Made by a program: the position numbers and the translations under genes. This document shows, piece by piece, positions 44,707 through 57,649 of a DNA stretch of 64,000 nt. How positions within the stretch are numbered: position 1 is the first letter of the stretch; the number at the start of each line of letters is the position of its first letter. The stretch is from contig VXBP01002352.1 in assembly GCA_013400115.1 (NCBI GenBank), forward strand, positions 248,001-312,000, given 5' to 3'. Below the pieces are notes generated by a model that saw only the letters and a list, made by a program, of their open reading frames with translations, was not told the DNA's origin and did no database searches. The DNA is from Rhinopomastus cyanomelas. Taxonomy: Eukaryota; Chordata; Aves; Bucerotiformes; Rhinopomastidae.

Positions 44707-46182
44707 CGGGCTACTTCATGGCCAGTTCCAGCGGAAATGCACCTATTTATTGTTTCCCCACTGTAATGCGATAGACGCCACGAGATAACATTTCACCTGA
44801 CTCGGAGAGATAACCCATAAATCAGGCCTGGAGAGAGCAGGGCCAGCAGAAGACTTGCTTTGATGTGAGGGAGGAGGGATCCCATAAATGTGATGTTTTG
44901 GATTCTTCAGCTAAGGAAGCGTGAGCGCCTTGCTTAGCAGCAAACCACGTGGCTGGGCGCTGCAGCTGCCTTTGTTGCGCCGTTGCTCTGGTAAATAAAC
45001 TCTCCCCACAGCCAGGCCAGCGCTTATCTCAACGGAGATGTTTTCCATTATTGAAATCCAATTCATATTTCTCTGTTCATCCCACAGGCAGTGATGGCAG
45101 CACCGCCTCAGGTTAACGTAGACTAATTTTGACGTTACTGTGCCGAACAAGGAACTTTTAGGCAGGATCTCGTGTTCTGGGCACTGTCCAATGCTGATTT
45201 TTGCTTTTGCCGGTACGTTCGAGCTGGAGCGCTCTGGCCGTTTCCAAGAGTAAGATTTGAGGAAAAAAAAACCAAACAAAAAAAAGGCCTTGTTTGCTCA
45301 TGGTAGGAGACTTTGGCTTTGCTTTCTTCAGCAAGGTTTTAGTGTCAACGTGGTTTGAAACACGGCGCTGACATTTGGCACAGGGAAAGTTTGTGTCGTC
45401 CCTGCAAACTCTGCTACGTCTGGGCAGTTCTTTGGCTGCTCTGGTTTGCTTTTGGCTTGTTCCTAGTACAAAGCAGGTACAAGATTTCAGTTTAGCTCTC
45501 ATGAGACTTGGGTGGGTGATGCCAGGAGGTTTGATAAGGCCAGTTCCGTTTCCTAATTGCTTTTTGTGACGTTTGAGGACAGATACCAAGCACAAAGAGA
45601 TCTTCTCAGCCCTCCTCACTGCTGGACCCAGACAGCCAGAAAGCCAGAAAGAGCTCCAAGAGCTGTCTGGGATGGGGTGGCTGCTAATGATCTCATCCCA
45701 TTTGCTTTATGCCATAAAAGACATAAATGCCATGCATTACAGGAGCCCAGGTCAACCCATGCCCTACATGGTGGAGGTGAAACTGGCTTCCTTTGGTGTG
45801 TCCGGATCAGGCAGCTCGTTAGGGGATCTGTCATGTGCATTAACAACGTGTCATGTGTGGTCTCACCAGTGTGCCACAGATAATGAGCTTAACAAAATGT
45901 CCGCGCCGTGGACGGCTTCTATCACGAGTAATGTGGATATTGTAGTGGTCCCAGCTGAATCTGAGCAATCCAGCCTGAATGGGAAGTTAGCGAGGCAGCT
46001 GACTGGGAACAATAGTAAATAGCCTTTGAATGCACAAGGTGCCAGCAAGAGCTTTCATTAGCATTTATCTAGATTACTTGCTCCCTGACTGATTACACGT
46101 GACCAAGTCTGCGAAATCTCTTCTACCAAGATACCTGGCTCTGACTCAGCCATTCCCTTTGCTGTCCCAAAGCTACTTCCCA

Positions 46183-46200
46183 AGGAGGAGGAGGAGGTGG
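46183..46200 (+). repeat. GGA trinucleotide run
   Basis: 'aaggaggaggaggaggtgg', a short purine microsatellite. Confidence 0.8.
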
Positions 46201-46785
46201 AACTGCACGGGCCACCATGAAGGTCTGGATGCTGCTGTCTTCCCCGGGATGCTGGATGTTCTGGCGGGTTGGTTGGTGATGGCGAGGAGGGAATCCTGCC
46301 ACAGACCACAGACTGATCTTGCATTTTGTATTTGTCTTAGTTGCCATCTACAGTCTCCCAGCTCGTGACTAAAAGCCTAATATTCATTTTGCTATTCAAA
46401 TAAATGTCTGATTTGTTTTGTGATTGAGCCTGTTGGCAGGTAAGGGCAACCCCCAGGGGACCAACACACTCGAGGTGTCCTGCCTGTCTGCATGGGATGG
46501 TGAATCAGAATAAAGAGGGAAATAAAGCACTCATGAGGGACCTGCACCCTGGAGGGGAACATTATTAGGGAACTCAAAAGGCTAAAAAGCTCCTCTCTGC
46601 CAGCCTTTCAAGGATGAGGACTGAGGCTGCCAAGTGTTGGCTCTCAGACAGCAGTTCCCACCAGCAAGAATAAACTCATGTCCTTTGTGTGAGGAGCAGA
46701 TGGCACATAGCTACTTCACAGATCTGGGCAAACACCGCACGGTTCCACTCGGTTCTGGGAGTTCCTGATGTCTGAGTGGCTGACT

Positions 46786-46954
46786 GCGCTATTAGTAACG
46801 GTTTGGCTCTGTGTATTTTGTTCCTTTAAGTGCACGTTGGCTTCCTCGTACGTCGGGACCAGCGAGCGTTATCTTTCCGTACGGACGCCCAGCAAGTTCT
46901 CGTTAAACAAACGGTTCCTACTGAAAGCGGCGTGATTAGGGAAATGTTTGCTTC
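46786..46954. promoter_or_regulatory. CpG-rich islet with GATA-type site
   Basis: About 16 CpG dinucleotides in 170 bases in an otherwise AT-rich intron, including 'cgtacgtcggg' and 'ccgtacggacg'. A TTATCT (AGATAA on the other strand) lies at 46869-46874. No repeat or exon accounts for it. Enhancer function is inference. Confidence 0.35.
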
Positions 46955-47277
46955 GTGTATCAATGCTTTCATTGCTTTTCTTGTTTTTACAAATATTTAA
47001 GACCTGTGAGAAACAACGGCTCGGAAAGGCAACAGCTGGGACTTGATAAATAATTCTCGCATTGGTGTGCTGTATAAACAGAAGTCAGGAAACCGCGGGG
47101 ATTACGATGACAGAGAGTGGTGCAAAAGAAAACTGTTTGTGCTACACAACTGCACGGGGTTGTTCAGTGTGTTAGGGTGGTTGTGAACCATCGCCCCTGC
47201 GTTACCTCTGTCAAACCTTGAGTGAGTGCCTCATTGTCGAGAGCACATTCGGGCTGAGTTCTGTCTCCTGTTTCGCA

Positions 47278-47486
47278 GAATCACAGAATCATTAGGGATT
47301 GGAAGGGACCTCCAAAGATCATCTAGTCCAATCCCCCTGCCACAGCAGGATCACCTAGACCAAGTCACACAGGAACACATCCAGGTGGGTCTTAAACGTC
47401 TCCAGTGAAGGAGACTCCACAACCACCCTGGGCAGCCTGTCCAGTGCTCCATCACCCTCCCTGTGAAGAAGTTCCTTCTCATATTG
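47278..47486 (-). repeat. CR1 LINE, 5'-truncated 3' end
   Basis: 'gaatcacagaatcattaggg' and 'attggaagggacctccaaag', then 'cctagaccaagtcacacagg', 'gaaggagactccacaacca', to 'gaagttccttctcatattg'. Well preserved. Confidence 0.93.
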
Positions 47487-50087
47487 CTGTTTGTCTGCAA
47501 ACTTTCAATACTGATAGCTGTGCAGGGCTGTATTCTTAATAATGCATTTAATTAGTGTGGATCTGCTTTAAAAATTACCCTTCTGCAAAGTCCTTTGTTG
47601 ACTCTGCGAAGGGATTTTCTATGGCACCATTCACGCAGGACGATGAAACACAAACTCTAAATATAACAGTGAAAAGCTGTCAGTTCTCTAGGCTTCTTTG
47701 CACATGGGCACAGCAATCTGCCTGTGCTCTGGAAGCTTCAAGACCGGAGCCAAAATATTTAAACTAAAACATACCGCGAGAGAGGATGTGAGAGCAAATG
47801 TAAAACTCTGGCTTTATTCCCATCAGTTAATGTTGAAGTCTTGAGATCCTTATTTGCTCCACTTAGCATCTCTGAAAGAGTTCCAGTTCGCAGAAACGAC
47901 GTAAATGAAATGACACTTATTGTTAAACTACTGCAGGAACTGATCTGGCCTCTGAGCTCTTTAAGGAGTCCGATATCTCTCTAGTTTAGGCCACTTGAGA
48001 GAGACAGTTGTATTGTGGAACACGAGAGCAGCATCCCCGTAGGCACCGTGAGGTAGATACAGCAACGCTATTGTGTTAATTCAGTCTTTCATGAAGCAGA
48101 AATGATGAGGTCAGGATAGGGGAAATAATGGTTTAATATGCCACTGAGACCTTCTGATGGGGGAGAATTAGGAATGAGGTGACCCAGGGACTATGAAACT
48201 CCTCCTACTGTGGGCTCCCTCGTTGGGTGTCTATAGCAGCAGTGCCAAGAGGTCTTGGTCAAAGATTAAGACAAAAGGCGGTCCTTGAAGCAGGGGATGC
48301 ACAGTGATGACACTGTGATGGAAGAGGGCGAAACAGGGTCTTAGCTACTGAGTAAAGACAATGAACTAATCAAAACGAGAGAGCTCTTTCACCTAATCAT
48401 GAACCAGCTCCACAATCACCAGCTGTGATCCTTCAAGCCTAGCAATGCCCCAGTGTGGGACCTGGAGGCAGAGCACGCTCTCAACAGTTGCTCTTTAGCT
48501 CAAATCCCACCAGGCTGTCCTCATCCTTTTCCCCATCCATGACACAGTCTCGTCAGCTACTACGAACCACAAAACCAAAAGTACAGAAGATGAGCAAGGA
48601 AATGAGTCTATGTGATTATAGGCTGGATTAATGCTCTAAAAGCTTCTCCCACGTTAGCTGAAACCTCAGCTTCCTCGCAAAAGGTGTCTTTGATACTGGA
48701 ACAGCCAGTATCAAACCATTTTTAATGGGTTCTTTAGCTAGATAGTTTCTATGTAAGAATGACAAACGCCACATACACAGATTGTAGGTTTTAGATGGTC
48801 ACTGATAACAGCTACAAGAATGTACAATAAGAAATTAAGACTATTTAAAGGCAGGAATAATGGGTAATGAAGTGGGAAGGAGTGTGGAATCAAACATTCG
48901 TTACGCGCTTGTGTTTATAAGGTTCGTGTGCTCTCAAATCGAGAATTACTTACAGAACATCTATCCCCTTTAGATTTCACTGTGAAATATCCCTGAGAGG
49001 GGCGGTAAGCACAGACTGCTGTGAGTGATGGCTCATTTCCAAATAAAAGTGTTTTCTGCAAAAGCAATAATAAACTTCTAATCATCTCGGAGCAAGGAAA
49101 ATGATCCAGCCTACTTGAATGCTGCATAAAAGCTATTGACACAATGCTTCATCTTTAAAAGCAATAGACACCTGCCCGAAAGCTCATAAAGTTCACCCTC
49201 ATACAAACGAGCAACTAAAATAGTACATCTCAGCCTGCGAGAGCTTTGGGTCCTGATCACAGAACTGTAGCCCAGGGACAAAGAAAATTGAAGTGATTTA
49301 GAAAGGTGCCCAGTAGGATATATCTGATATTAGTCAGTTTGCTGAAGCAAAACAGTCGTGTCAGAGAGATACAAAGGTGTAAAATCCATTTGACTGTGAC
49401 CAAACGCTCCTACACTTTGACCTTAATGTCTCCAGATGAACTCCCCTTAGGGTCGACTGAATAATGCTTAATAACCTATGACCAGAAGCTGCCGAGTCCT
49501 GCTAAGGATCACAGTCTTTTAGCTGCATTATGAATTTTAAGCCATTTCTATTTGAAAAGATTTCAACTTTGCTTTCTCAGTCTTTTTCTCCTCCACACTT
49601 AGTTTGCAACAGAGCAAACCAGGATAGTCGTGTACGACTCATTAACCGTCTGATGAAAGGGATGTGTGGGAATATTAAGAATTAATAGGAAGTGACAGTG
49701 AAAATAAACAAGAGTTGCTTATGTGTTTGCCTTTGTGTTCATGTCTAGGTTTATCTCTAACCCTCGACAGTGGACAGTCCACTTGCTAATGCTCAGCTAC
49801 AGCTCCCATGCAGAAAAGTCCCAGAAGAGGAGCTGAACTCAAAAGAACCAGGATTTAAGTCCTTGAGGAACAACAGAAACGTAAGTCTTGATTTCTGTCT
49901 TTGAACTGAGCAAAATGTGTTTCCACTGACGGAGCCCAGCATCAGCTCCAGAAGTGGTTGTGGCTGACAGCACTGTGGGCACCAAGAGGGGCTGGCAGAG
50001 AACCCAGGGCTTTGCTGGGTTTCTGAAGCTGCAGTTGTCTCTGCTTCAGCAAAAATACAGTCAAAAGAGATCTGACCTGTGGGGAAC

Positions 50088-50209
50088 CTGTTTAAGGAAC
50101 GAGTGGACGTGGTGCTTAGGGATATGGTCTAGCAGTTAGATACTAGGATAAAGGTTGGACTCGATGACCCTGAAGGTCCTTTCCAGCCACAATGATTCTG
50201 TGATTCTGT
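50088..50209 (+). repeat. CR1 LINE 3'-end fragment
   Basis: 'ctgtttaaggaacgagtgg', then 'gtggtgcttagggatatgg' and 'aaggttggactcgatgacc' with tail 'gattctgtgattctgtc'. The 'gtgcttagggatatgg' block marks a CR1 subfamily distinct from the 53414 copy. Confidence 0.9.
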
Positions 50210-52305
50210 CAGAGGAAAGAGTAACAGAGGCAAAGGTCTGCAATCCCAGAGACAGGCTTCTCCAGCACCAACTGAGACACAATCTTGAAGCTGTAGCAGG
50301 AAGCACTAGATGGTTAAGGTCCTCCTGACTGCTCTAGTGCACTGATTTCTACTGTTTAGTGTATGAAATGCACCACCAATAGAGTGCTGCATTTGGTTTC
50401 CATTTATCCTCTCTACCATATAATCTCACCAGCCTATGAAATTGCAGCAATGCTGCTTCATTTCTTGTTTCATTATGGAATCAATATTATTGCATTAACA
50501 TTGATTTGACAAAAGACACTCTAAATCCCTGCTCTGATAGGAGCAGGACACTCTTCACACTGAACTTGCTTAGTCTGGAGCAAGCAGTTCTAGCTGAGCG
50601 AGTAAAGTGCTGCTGGAGGACACACAACCCCCAGCACTGTTCCTTCTGCAGGTAACTTTACCTGGTTGTATCTTTGGCAACGGAAGAGATTTCCACCTGC
50701 TATTAGCCCTGTGTTTCTGTGGAACCCTGCGAATCGATGGGAGGTTACAGGTTTCCCTTAACGAAAACGAATCAATTCCCTACACAGGTTATTGTATTGG
50801 CTGAGTGCGTGGAGCTGTTATCGAGTTAGCCTTCCTCTGCAATTCCCTCTGTCAAAAACCAGACTCTGGTAACCACAATTGAAATGAACACCCAAATAGA
50901 AGCATTTTGTATGAGAAATGTGAGAGTGATGAGTGCCACCACGGTTGCTCCTGTTGGAAGACTTTCACTAAACTTTTCCAGCAAAGCCCGAGAGCTGCAG
51001 GATCTCCACAGTCCCTGAGCTGGCTCTGCATTTCCTGCAGCCTCTGCTGCTGCCACACTGGCAAGGCCACTGAGAAAGCATCCCCTCTGTATTCCTCTGC
51101 ACTTCCCTGCAAAATCAGACCAATGTCCTTAAGAATCTTACACACAGAATCTAAGTTGGAAGGCAAACACTAATTAATGAGGTTGTCCAGTAATAGACAA
51201 AAGCAGTGCCCGTGGCTCTCCTTACATGCCCAGAATCCTTATCGTGGTGGCTAACTCGGTGTGACACTGGGATGTAGAACCTGCAAGTTCTTATCATTTA
51301 TGCTGTGACTGTAGCTTTTCAGATTAATCTTTTTAGATATTTTATATATTTATATTTTCATCAGCTGCCCCTGTGAATAAGTTAACTTTTCAGTGACAGT
51401 TATTATCAACTCTCCGTCCTTGTTGTCCTTTGTTATGGGAGGGCTGCTGCTGCACAGGACCCCGCGCGTTCTGTCCACATGACTTGTGTGTGTTCTGACT
51501 GGGACCATGATGGAAAACCTTATTTTTAGGGTGGTGCCATGCAATGCATGTGCTGGATTGAATTTACAGTAGGTTCATGGCTGGGAGAAGAGACTTGATT
51601 TCTGAGACATGCAGCTGTGAAAGCAAAGACTAACCCGCAAATACATCACAGACAATAGGGCACCTACAGAAAATACTAGACTGGCTGCCAGTGTGGTGAT
51701 CAGCACAATTTCCTCTGCTAATTAAAATCTTCTTGGCTGTAGTTAGAAGATTACAAACTACCAAGCATGTATTCCTCAGTCTTTGAAATTCAAGGTTTTT
51801 TTATGCTTTTTCTTTGAGTTCCACGTTCTTAGCAGGGGAGCGAAATCACAATAATTACAGCTTAAAATATTCTCGTTTGGTGGTGTGGCTAACAACTGAA
51901 ACTCTACGTAATGATGTAATCTAACATGTCAAAAAAGAAAATGAAAAGAGGAGACAGAAGGCAGGATGGAGCCAAGGGATGCGATGTGCCATGTCATCTT
52001 CTAATTAACTAACTGATCCTTTAAACTGTCAAAATCAGCAAGGAACTCCATGGCCCAATGTCTTATTAATATTCATACCAGGCCACTAAAAGCTACGAAT
52101 CCAGTCCCAGTGGTTATAGTTAAACATGAAAAAAACCCCCCCAAAGCCAGCCTAGCCAGGGCTGTGCAAGAGCTTCCCACTCCTGAGGAAAGCAAGAGAG
52201 GCCACCCTGCTCCCACCAAGCTCTGCTGGGGAAATTCTCCGAGGATGCATATTGACTTCTGCATTATCATGGAGGTTGTATATTGAGAAAACAATTAGTT
52301 TTCTC

Positions 52306-52473
52306 CTCGCTGCGAGCTGCCCCGTTGTTAATCACAATGAGCTCCACGTCGTCAAACGAAAGCGAGGCACCTCATTTTTTGTAAGGGGAGCCCGCTTTTC
52401 ATTTCGCCCGCGCCAAACGAATCCGCGGTTAATGAAACCCCGTCGTTTAGAGGAACGGCTGAACTCGTTCGGC
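52306..52473. promoter_or_regulatory. CpG-rich islet, candidate regulatory element
   Basis: About 19 CpGs in 170 bases, with repeated 'aaacga'/'cgttt' words (near 52353, 52415 and 52443) and a CCGCGG. No repeat or splice-bounded exon was recognised. It is the strongest CpG cluster apart from the internal promoter. Function is inferred only. Confidence 0.4.
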
Positions 52474-53413
52474 CTTGTAGGATGTGATTCAGGATTGTTT
52501 TTTATAGAAATCTGGGGCCTGCTAGAAAAATAATCTTCCATAATCTTCTTATAACACAATTACTCCCTTGCATTGCAGCCTGCCAGTCTTCTCCCACTCC
52601 CACTAAGCAGAGTTTCCTGAACCTTGAAGTCTAAGGGAGCAGCTGACATTTGGCTTCTCCATTCATCTTCTGTTCAATTCTTCATGGCAGGACAATGCTT
52701 TTCAAAAGTAGATCCTCTCTCCTCTGTATTGCATGTAAGATTTTGGGGCCCTGCACAGCTCTGCCACGGACAGGGATGTGCCTGTATGCCATAGAAGGTG
52801 GAGATGAGGAGATAACTCAGCATCTTCCAAAGCCAAAGGGAGTTTTGACACCTGCCTTGTTGATGCAATTTCAAGCCCAGGCTGTTCTGAGGACAGTTAA
52901 TCCCATTTTACAGTCGCCGTTCCTATCTGGGCATTACTTACAGAAAGCAATATATTATACAGCACTTTCTAACAAGACAATCAGTGCAGGAGTAGCCGAG
53001 CCATGAATCATGTGCTGCACCTCTCAATGAAAACATAATTAAATAGTTGGAGTCTCATTAATGCATATCCTTGATTTAATTGATATATTATGGGAAAATA
53101 TCTTGGGTTACCACCCAAATTCTGTTCTTTACCCTTCCTTTTCCCAGTTTCCTGTGATCTAACTCTTTAACGAAGTCACACAACACCTAGAGGAGGTAAA
53201 ACTTGGTGTTGACCACCTGCTTTCGTGGTGCTGTGTAGGTTCTTGGCTCATGGAGACAGGCAGGGCCAGAAGCTGGTGCTCCCTGGGAAGGATGGAGCCC
53301 AGCTCCTCCTGATGCCGTGAGCTACAACAGTTCTCCTGTATCCCTCACCAGCCTCTAGGACCACCTCAGCAGACTGAATTGGGATTCTCACCATGAAGTC
53401 CTCTCAGCCCTAA

Positions 53414-53806
53414 GTCTGAGGGAGCTGAGTCTCTTTAGCTTGGAGGAGACTGAGGGGTGACCTCATTAATGTCTACAAATATTTGAGAGGTGGGTGTCGG
53501 GAGGATGGAGCTGGGCTGTTCTCAGTATCATGTAGTGATAGGACGAGGGGCAATGGTTGTAAGCTGGAACATTGAAGGTTCCACATCAACCTGAGGAGGA
53601 ACTTCTTCCCAGTGAGGGTGACAGAGCACTGGAACAGGTTGGCCAGGGGAGTTGTGGAGTCTCCTTCACTGGAGATGTTCAAGACCCGCCTGGATGTGTT
53701 CCTGTGTGACTTGGTCTAGGTGATCCTGCTGTGGCAGGGGGATTGGACTAGATGATCTTTCGAGGTCCCTTCCAATCCATAGTGATTCTATGATTCTATT
53801 CTATGA
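53414..53806 (+). mobile_element. CR1 LINE, 5'-truncated, about 0.4 kb
   Basis: 'gtctgagggagctgagtctc' through 'gaggtgggtgtcgggagg', 'gaggaacttcttcccagtg', 'cctggatgtgttcctgtgtg' and 'gattggactagatgatctt', to a tail of 'attctatgattctattctat'. One of the better preserved copies and close kin of the 26532 and 43133 copies. Confidence 0.93.
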
Positions 53807-54734
53807 AGTCACAGCAAGCCAGTTTTTGGTAACTTCACCTACTGCCCTCCACCCGTCGTGGCCCCTGGCCATGCCCCTGGAGCAGTGTCCTAGGCAGGCA
53901 CCTGGAGCTTCAGAAGTGCTGGTGTGGAGCTCACATACACTTTGGTGAGGACACGAATACGCAAACCCTGCACCTGAGATGTGCCTGAAGATGTGCCTAT
54001 GGAGGTCTGGTATTTACCAGAGGCCTGGTATTTACCAGACATGGCTTAAGAGGTATCAACCCGAATACTTACCACCACCTCTTTTATCCTGGCATTTAAG
54101 CTGCATTGTGAACAACAGACCGGGTCCAACAAAACAAATAACTCACAGAGAACACTCTGAACTGCCTATCAGCCGGGTTAACACCAAACTGCCAGACCAC
54201 AAATCTTGGACACGCTGACGCTAAATGTCTACCAGGAGCATACGTTATGGATCAGAGAACACATTGATTAATCCAGCAGAGACAAAAGTCTGTCACTTTG
54301 GTCATGGTGCCACGATACCACAGAGGACAGGACTGGGGAAGCAAATGAATAGCAAACAAATGTCAATGGAAAAAAACCCCAAACAATCAGCTCTGAAAGA
54401 AGGTTACGATCGAACCTGCAGGTTTTTTAACGCAAACGCTTCCACTCCTGGGTGTCATGTTTAAATCAAGGTTTGGTGGGGCTATTAACAGGTACCTGCT
54501 TCCTTGCTATCAGCTACATTAAATCTGTTTATAGCTTCTATTGTGGCAGCTGCATGAGTACACTGGTACATCATTAGGAAATAAGAATCTGGAATCCCAG
54601 CAATGCTTGTTCAGAGCTGGATTGCTTTCCTCCGGCTCCTTGTTGGCTGATTTTGTGTCTCTGTTAAGTGTTTTAGTAATTATCTCGTTCACATCTAGCG
54701 TTACAGTGATTCTTCATCCAAGAGTGTTAAAGTG

Positions 54735-54896
54735 GGATCACAGAGTGGGTTGGAAGGGACCTTAAAGATCATCTAATTCCAACCCCCCTGCACAGGCAGG
54801 GACACCTTCACTAGAGCAGGTTGCTCAGGGCCCCAGACAACCTGGCCTTGAACATTTGCAGTGATGGGGCAGCCGCAACTTCCTTGGGAAGCTGGA
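54735..54896 (-). repeat. CR1 LINE 3'-end fragment
   Basis: 'gatcacagagtgggttggaa' then 'gacaccttcactagagcagg' and 'acctggccttgaacatttg'. Resembles the 32503 copy's subfamily in reverse orientation. Confidence 0.88.
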
Positions 54897-54974
54897 CACC
54901 CTCTACTTGACATACACTTTAAAAGAGACAAAACTTCCCCTTGTTTAGAATATTCCAGAATTATTCCATACAGT

Positions 54975-55018
54975 ATCACAGATAGAATCATAAATTCACA
55001 AGGGATTGGAAGGGCTGG
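54975..55018 (-). repeat. CR1 LINE 3'-tip fragment
   Basis: 'atcacagatagaatcataaa' and 'ttcacaagggattggaaggg', only the last about 45 bases. It abuts a second same-strand copy starting at 55019. Confidence 0.8.
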
Positions 55019-55246
55019 GAGCACACAATATTAGGGACTGGAAGGGACCTTGAAAGATCATCTAGTCTAATCCTCCTGCAACAGCAGGATCACCTAGACC
55101 AAGTCACACAGGAACATGTCCAGGCAGGTCTCAAATGTCTCCAGTGAAGGAGACTCCACAACCTCCCTGGACAGCCTGTTCCACCGCTCTGTCACCCTCA
55201 CTGTGAAGAAGTTCCTTCTCATATTTATGTTTTAGCTTACAACCAT
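55019..55246 (-). repeat. CR1 LINE, 5'-truncated 3' end
   Basis: 'cacaatattagggactggaa' through 'cctagaccaagtcacacagg', 'gaaggagactccacaacct' and 'gaagttccttctcatattt'. The join with the preceding tip resembles one unit of the array at 59176-59436. Confidence 0.92.
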
Positions 55247-55544
55247 TGATAGAGCCATGAACACTCCTCTGTAGCGTGTGGGTCTTTCATAATTCATAGC
55301 TGCCTCAGAAATCCTTTCCCTGAGGAAAACATTTATCCTTCAAGTCCTCTCCATTGAGTTTCCATGTTTACCTGAAAGCATTTCAAACATTTTTTTCTCT
55401 CTGAGCTCATATTTTCTTCCTCGTTGCAACATTAATTTGATTTGGATTTGAATTAGGAAGGGAATTAAAACCAAACCTGGGATAAGATGACTTTCCTCAG
55501 TTTGAGCTTTCACACTGAAAATCACCAGCCCTGGATCCGTTTAC

Positions 55545-55664
55545 AAGTCATGTAGATATGGAGCTTAAGGACAGAGTTTAGTGGTGGGCTTGGTACAGTT
55601 AGGCTGATGGTTGGACTCTATGATCTGAAAGGTCATTTCCAGCCTAAATAATTCTATGACTCCC
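55545..55664 (+). repeat. CR1 LINE 3'-end fragment
   Basis: 'gagcttaaggacagagttta', 'gtggtgggcttggtacag' and 'ggttggactctatgatctg', with tail 'aattctatgactcc'. Same subfamily as the 50088 fragment. Confidence 0.88.
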
Positions 55665-57054
55665 TATTTCTTGTGCAGGAGTTAGCAGGACTAGTAGTGT
55701 GTAAGGACCCTCTGCTCATAAACTAGGGTTCCACTACATGGGTTCCACTCAGAAGCATCCAGCTCTTTGGAGAGAAGGGGATTCTTAGCCCTCTTCTTCT
55801 TAGCTTCCAGAAGAGTCTTTGATTAAGCTCTGCTCACAAGCTCCCAGTTCCGCTTGTCACTCAAGAATGTTTTAATGTGTCCCTCACATTTGGAGAAGAT
55901 ATCTGCCTCCGTTGTAACAATATCCTGTCCGTGTGCCCGTGTTTGGTTGTCAATGTATAATGTATGAATCAGGCATTCCCGCGGTCCGTGGGTGGGTACA
56001 TCCTCTATCTGGTTTGTAAATTCTCTATCTGGAAGGGTAGAAGTTATCAGCAATCTCAGCAGAGAGAGAGGTGGGTGAGCGCGGGAGCATGTTTTCTGTC
56101 GATGAGCTGTGCTTAGATGATGCCAACACACCCCTACCATTTCACCTGATTTCGCTGCAGAGGGATACCCTGAGTTTTCTGAAGGAACAATCATTGTTGT
56201 ATTTGGGAGATTCCTTTAACAAGCCACTGCTCGGTTGTATTTGTCCTCAGCTTGTTCTTCTGCATAATTTAAAAGACAGCTGTCATAGCTACACGCTGTC
56301 CTGTCTAAAACCTGACATTCATGCAGTGTTAAATAAACCCCATGCTGTGCTCAGGGCTCTCCACAGGAGCCTTCCCTTTCCCTTCGCCAGCAGCCGAGGC
56401 TGGGGATACCCGTGCAGGGCAGGGGGAGCAGAGTGCTGTGGGATGGGCATCAGCCAAACCCCACTGTACTTTGGGGAAAGGCTTAGAAAGGAAAGGTGAG
56501 CCAAGAGGAGGGTGAACAGGGTGGTGCTGGCCGAGGTGGTGGTGGTCAGTCTGCTAGGGGGTGTCTCAGGGAGCACCCCATGACCTGAAGCTCACCCGCA
56601 TATGGCTAATCCACAGCCTGAAAGGGGCTTGGAGGAACAGCACTGAGGCAAGAGCCGATGAACGGAGCTGAACGTTGGAAAAACAGCAGCGACAACTCAT
56701 CAAGTCACATTGCACTACCAGAATGACCAGGAGGTTCTTCTGAAAAAGAGATGCAGTTAATTGCACAGTAAAGACCCTGAGATCAGGATCCCGGTGCTCG
56801 GGATCTGATTTATGCCCTGCAAATGCGCCTGTCCTTCGGAGAAAAAGCCATTTCCTGTTTAAAAATGTAAAAAATCCTTGATTAAACTCTGCGGTTACCA
56901 AACCAAACACATTACACTCTTTAGTCCATTAAAACTCCGAGAGGCCGTTACTTATCGGGGGCTGATGGATTGATTGTATTTAATCTCTCCTCCTCCCAAA
57001 GTTGTTTTCATTTCCTGCAGCAGGCTGAGCTCCCGGCAACAACCCACCGGCAGA

Positions 57055-57262
57055 GCGGCCGCTGGCCCCAGCGGGGCTGATTATAAAACCCTATTGTCAC
57101 TTGGACAATAGTTCTATGAAAATAGCTACGTTTTGTGAATCCTTATGATTATTATTATTACTATTATTATTATTTTTATTAGTGTTGTGACAATCCCATG
57201 TGAAAGCCGGATGGTAATAAGGCTACCTGAGCACACGCGGCGGGAGAATCCTTATCTTTTAG
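57055..57262. promoter_or_regulatory. Candidate enhancer: SOX palindrome with GATA-type site
   Basis: Repeat-free block that starts with a GCGGCCGC octamer (57055-57062). It then has a perfect palindrome CTATTGTC-ACTTG-GACAATAG (57091-57111) made of two everted SOX-type ATTGT/ACAAT cores around a CACTTG E-box. It ends with TTATCT (57252-57257), a GATA-type site. An ATT microsatellite lies inside it. Enhancer role is inference from motif density. Confidence 0.4.
57148..57180 (+). repeat. ATT trinucleotide microsatellite
   Basis: 'attattattattactatt' followed by 'attattatttttatt', an imperfect (ATT)n of about 11 units. Confidence 0.85.
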
Positions 57263-57649
57263 TGCTAGATTAATTCAGTGTCCTGAGCTCGGGCACATCC
57301 GCTGCATCACACTACTTTCAGAGCACTTTTAATCCAAAGCTAAACACACAGGAAACTCTTTCCTCCGTGGGAGAGAAGAATATGAAAGTGAATCTTGACC
57401 TTTACTGTAATTGTCCAATACTGCTTTGTTATTTGCCAAGTTACAAAGGTAAACACTATTATTATCTCGGCATCCCCTGCTGTGTTATAAATACGCGGGG
57501 GCACGGGTGCAGCCAGACCCTTTCTCTCTCACACCTACTCACAGACACTCTGTAGAGCTGAGCTGTCTTGGAAGTGGTGGTCAGAGCGGATAAGGGGCTT
57601 TGGGAAACAGAGAGTCTGGCTACGTTGGAGCAGGGTGGAAAGCCCTGAT

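Noticed and set aside
45158..45619. 153-codon minus-strand open frame
   Set aside because: No domain, no splice-bounded structure, and an A-rich low-complexity tract in the middle.
45573..46022. 149-codon plus-strand open frame
   Set aside because: No domain recognised and composition typical of translated intron; treated as chance.
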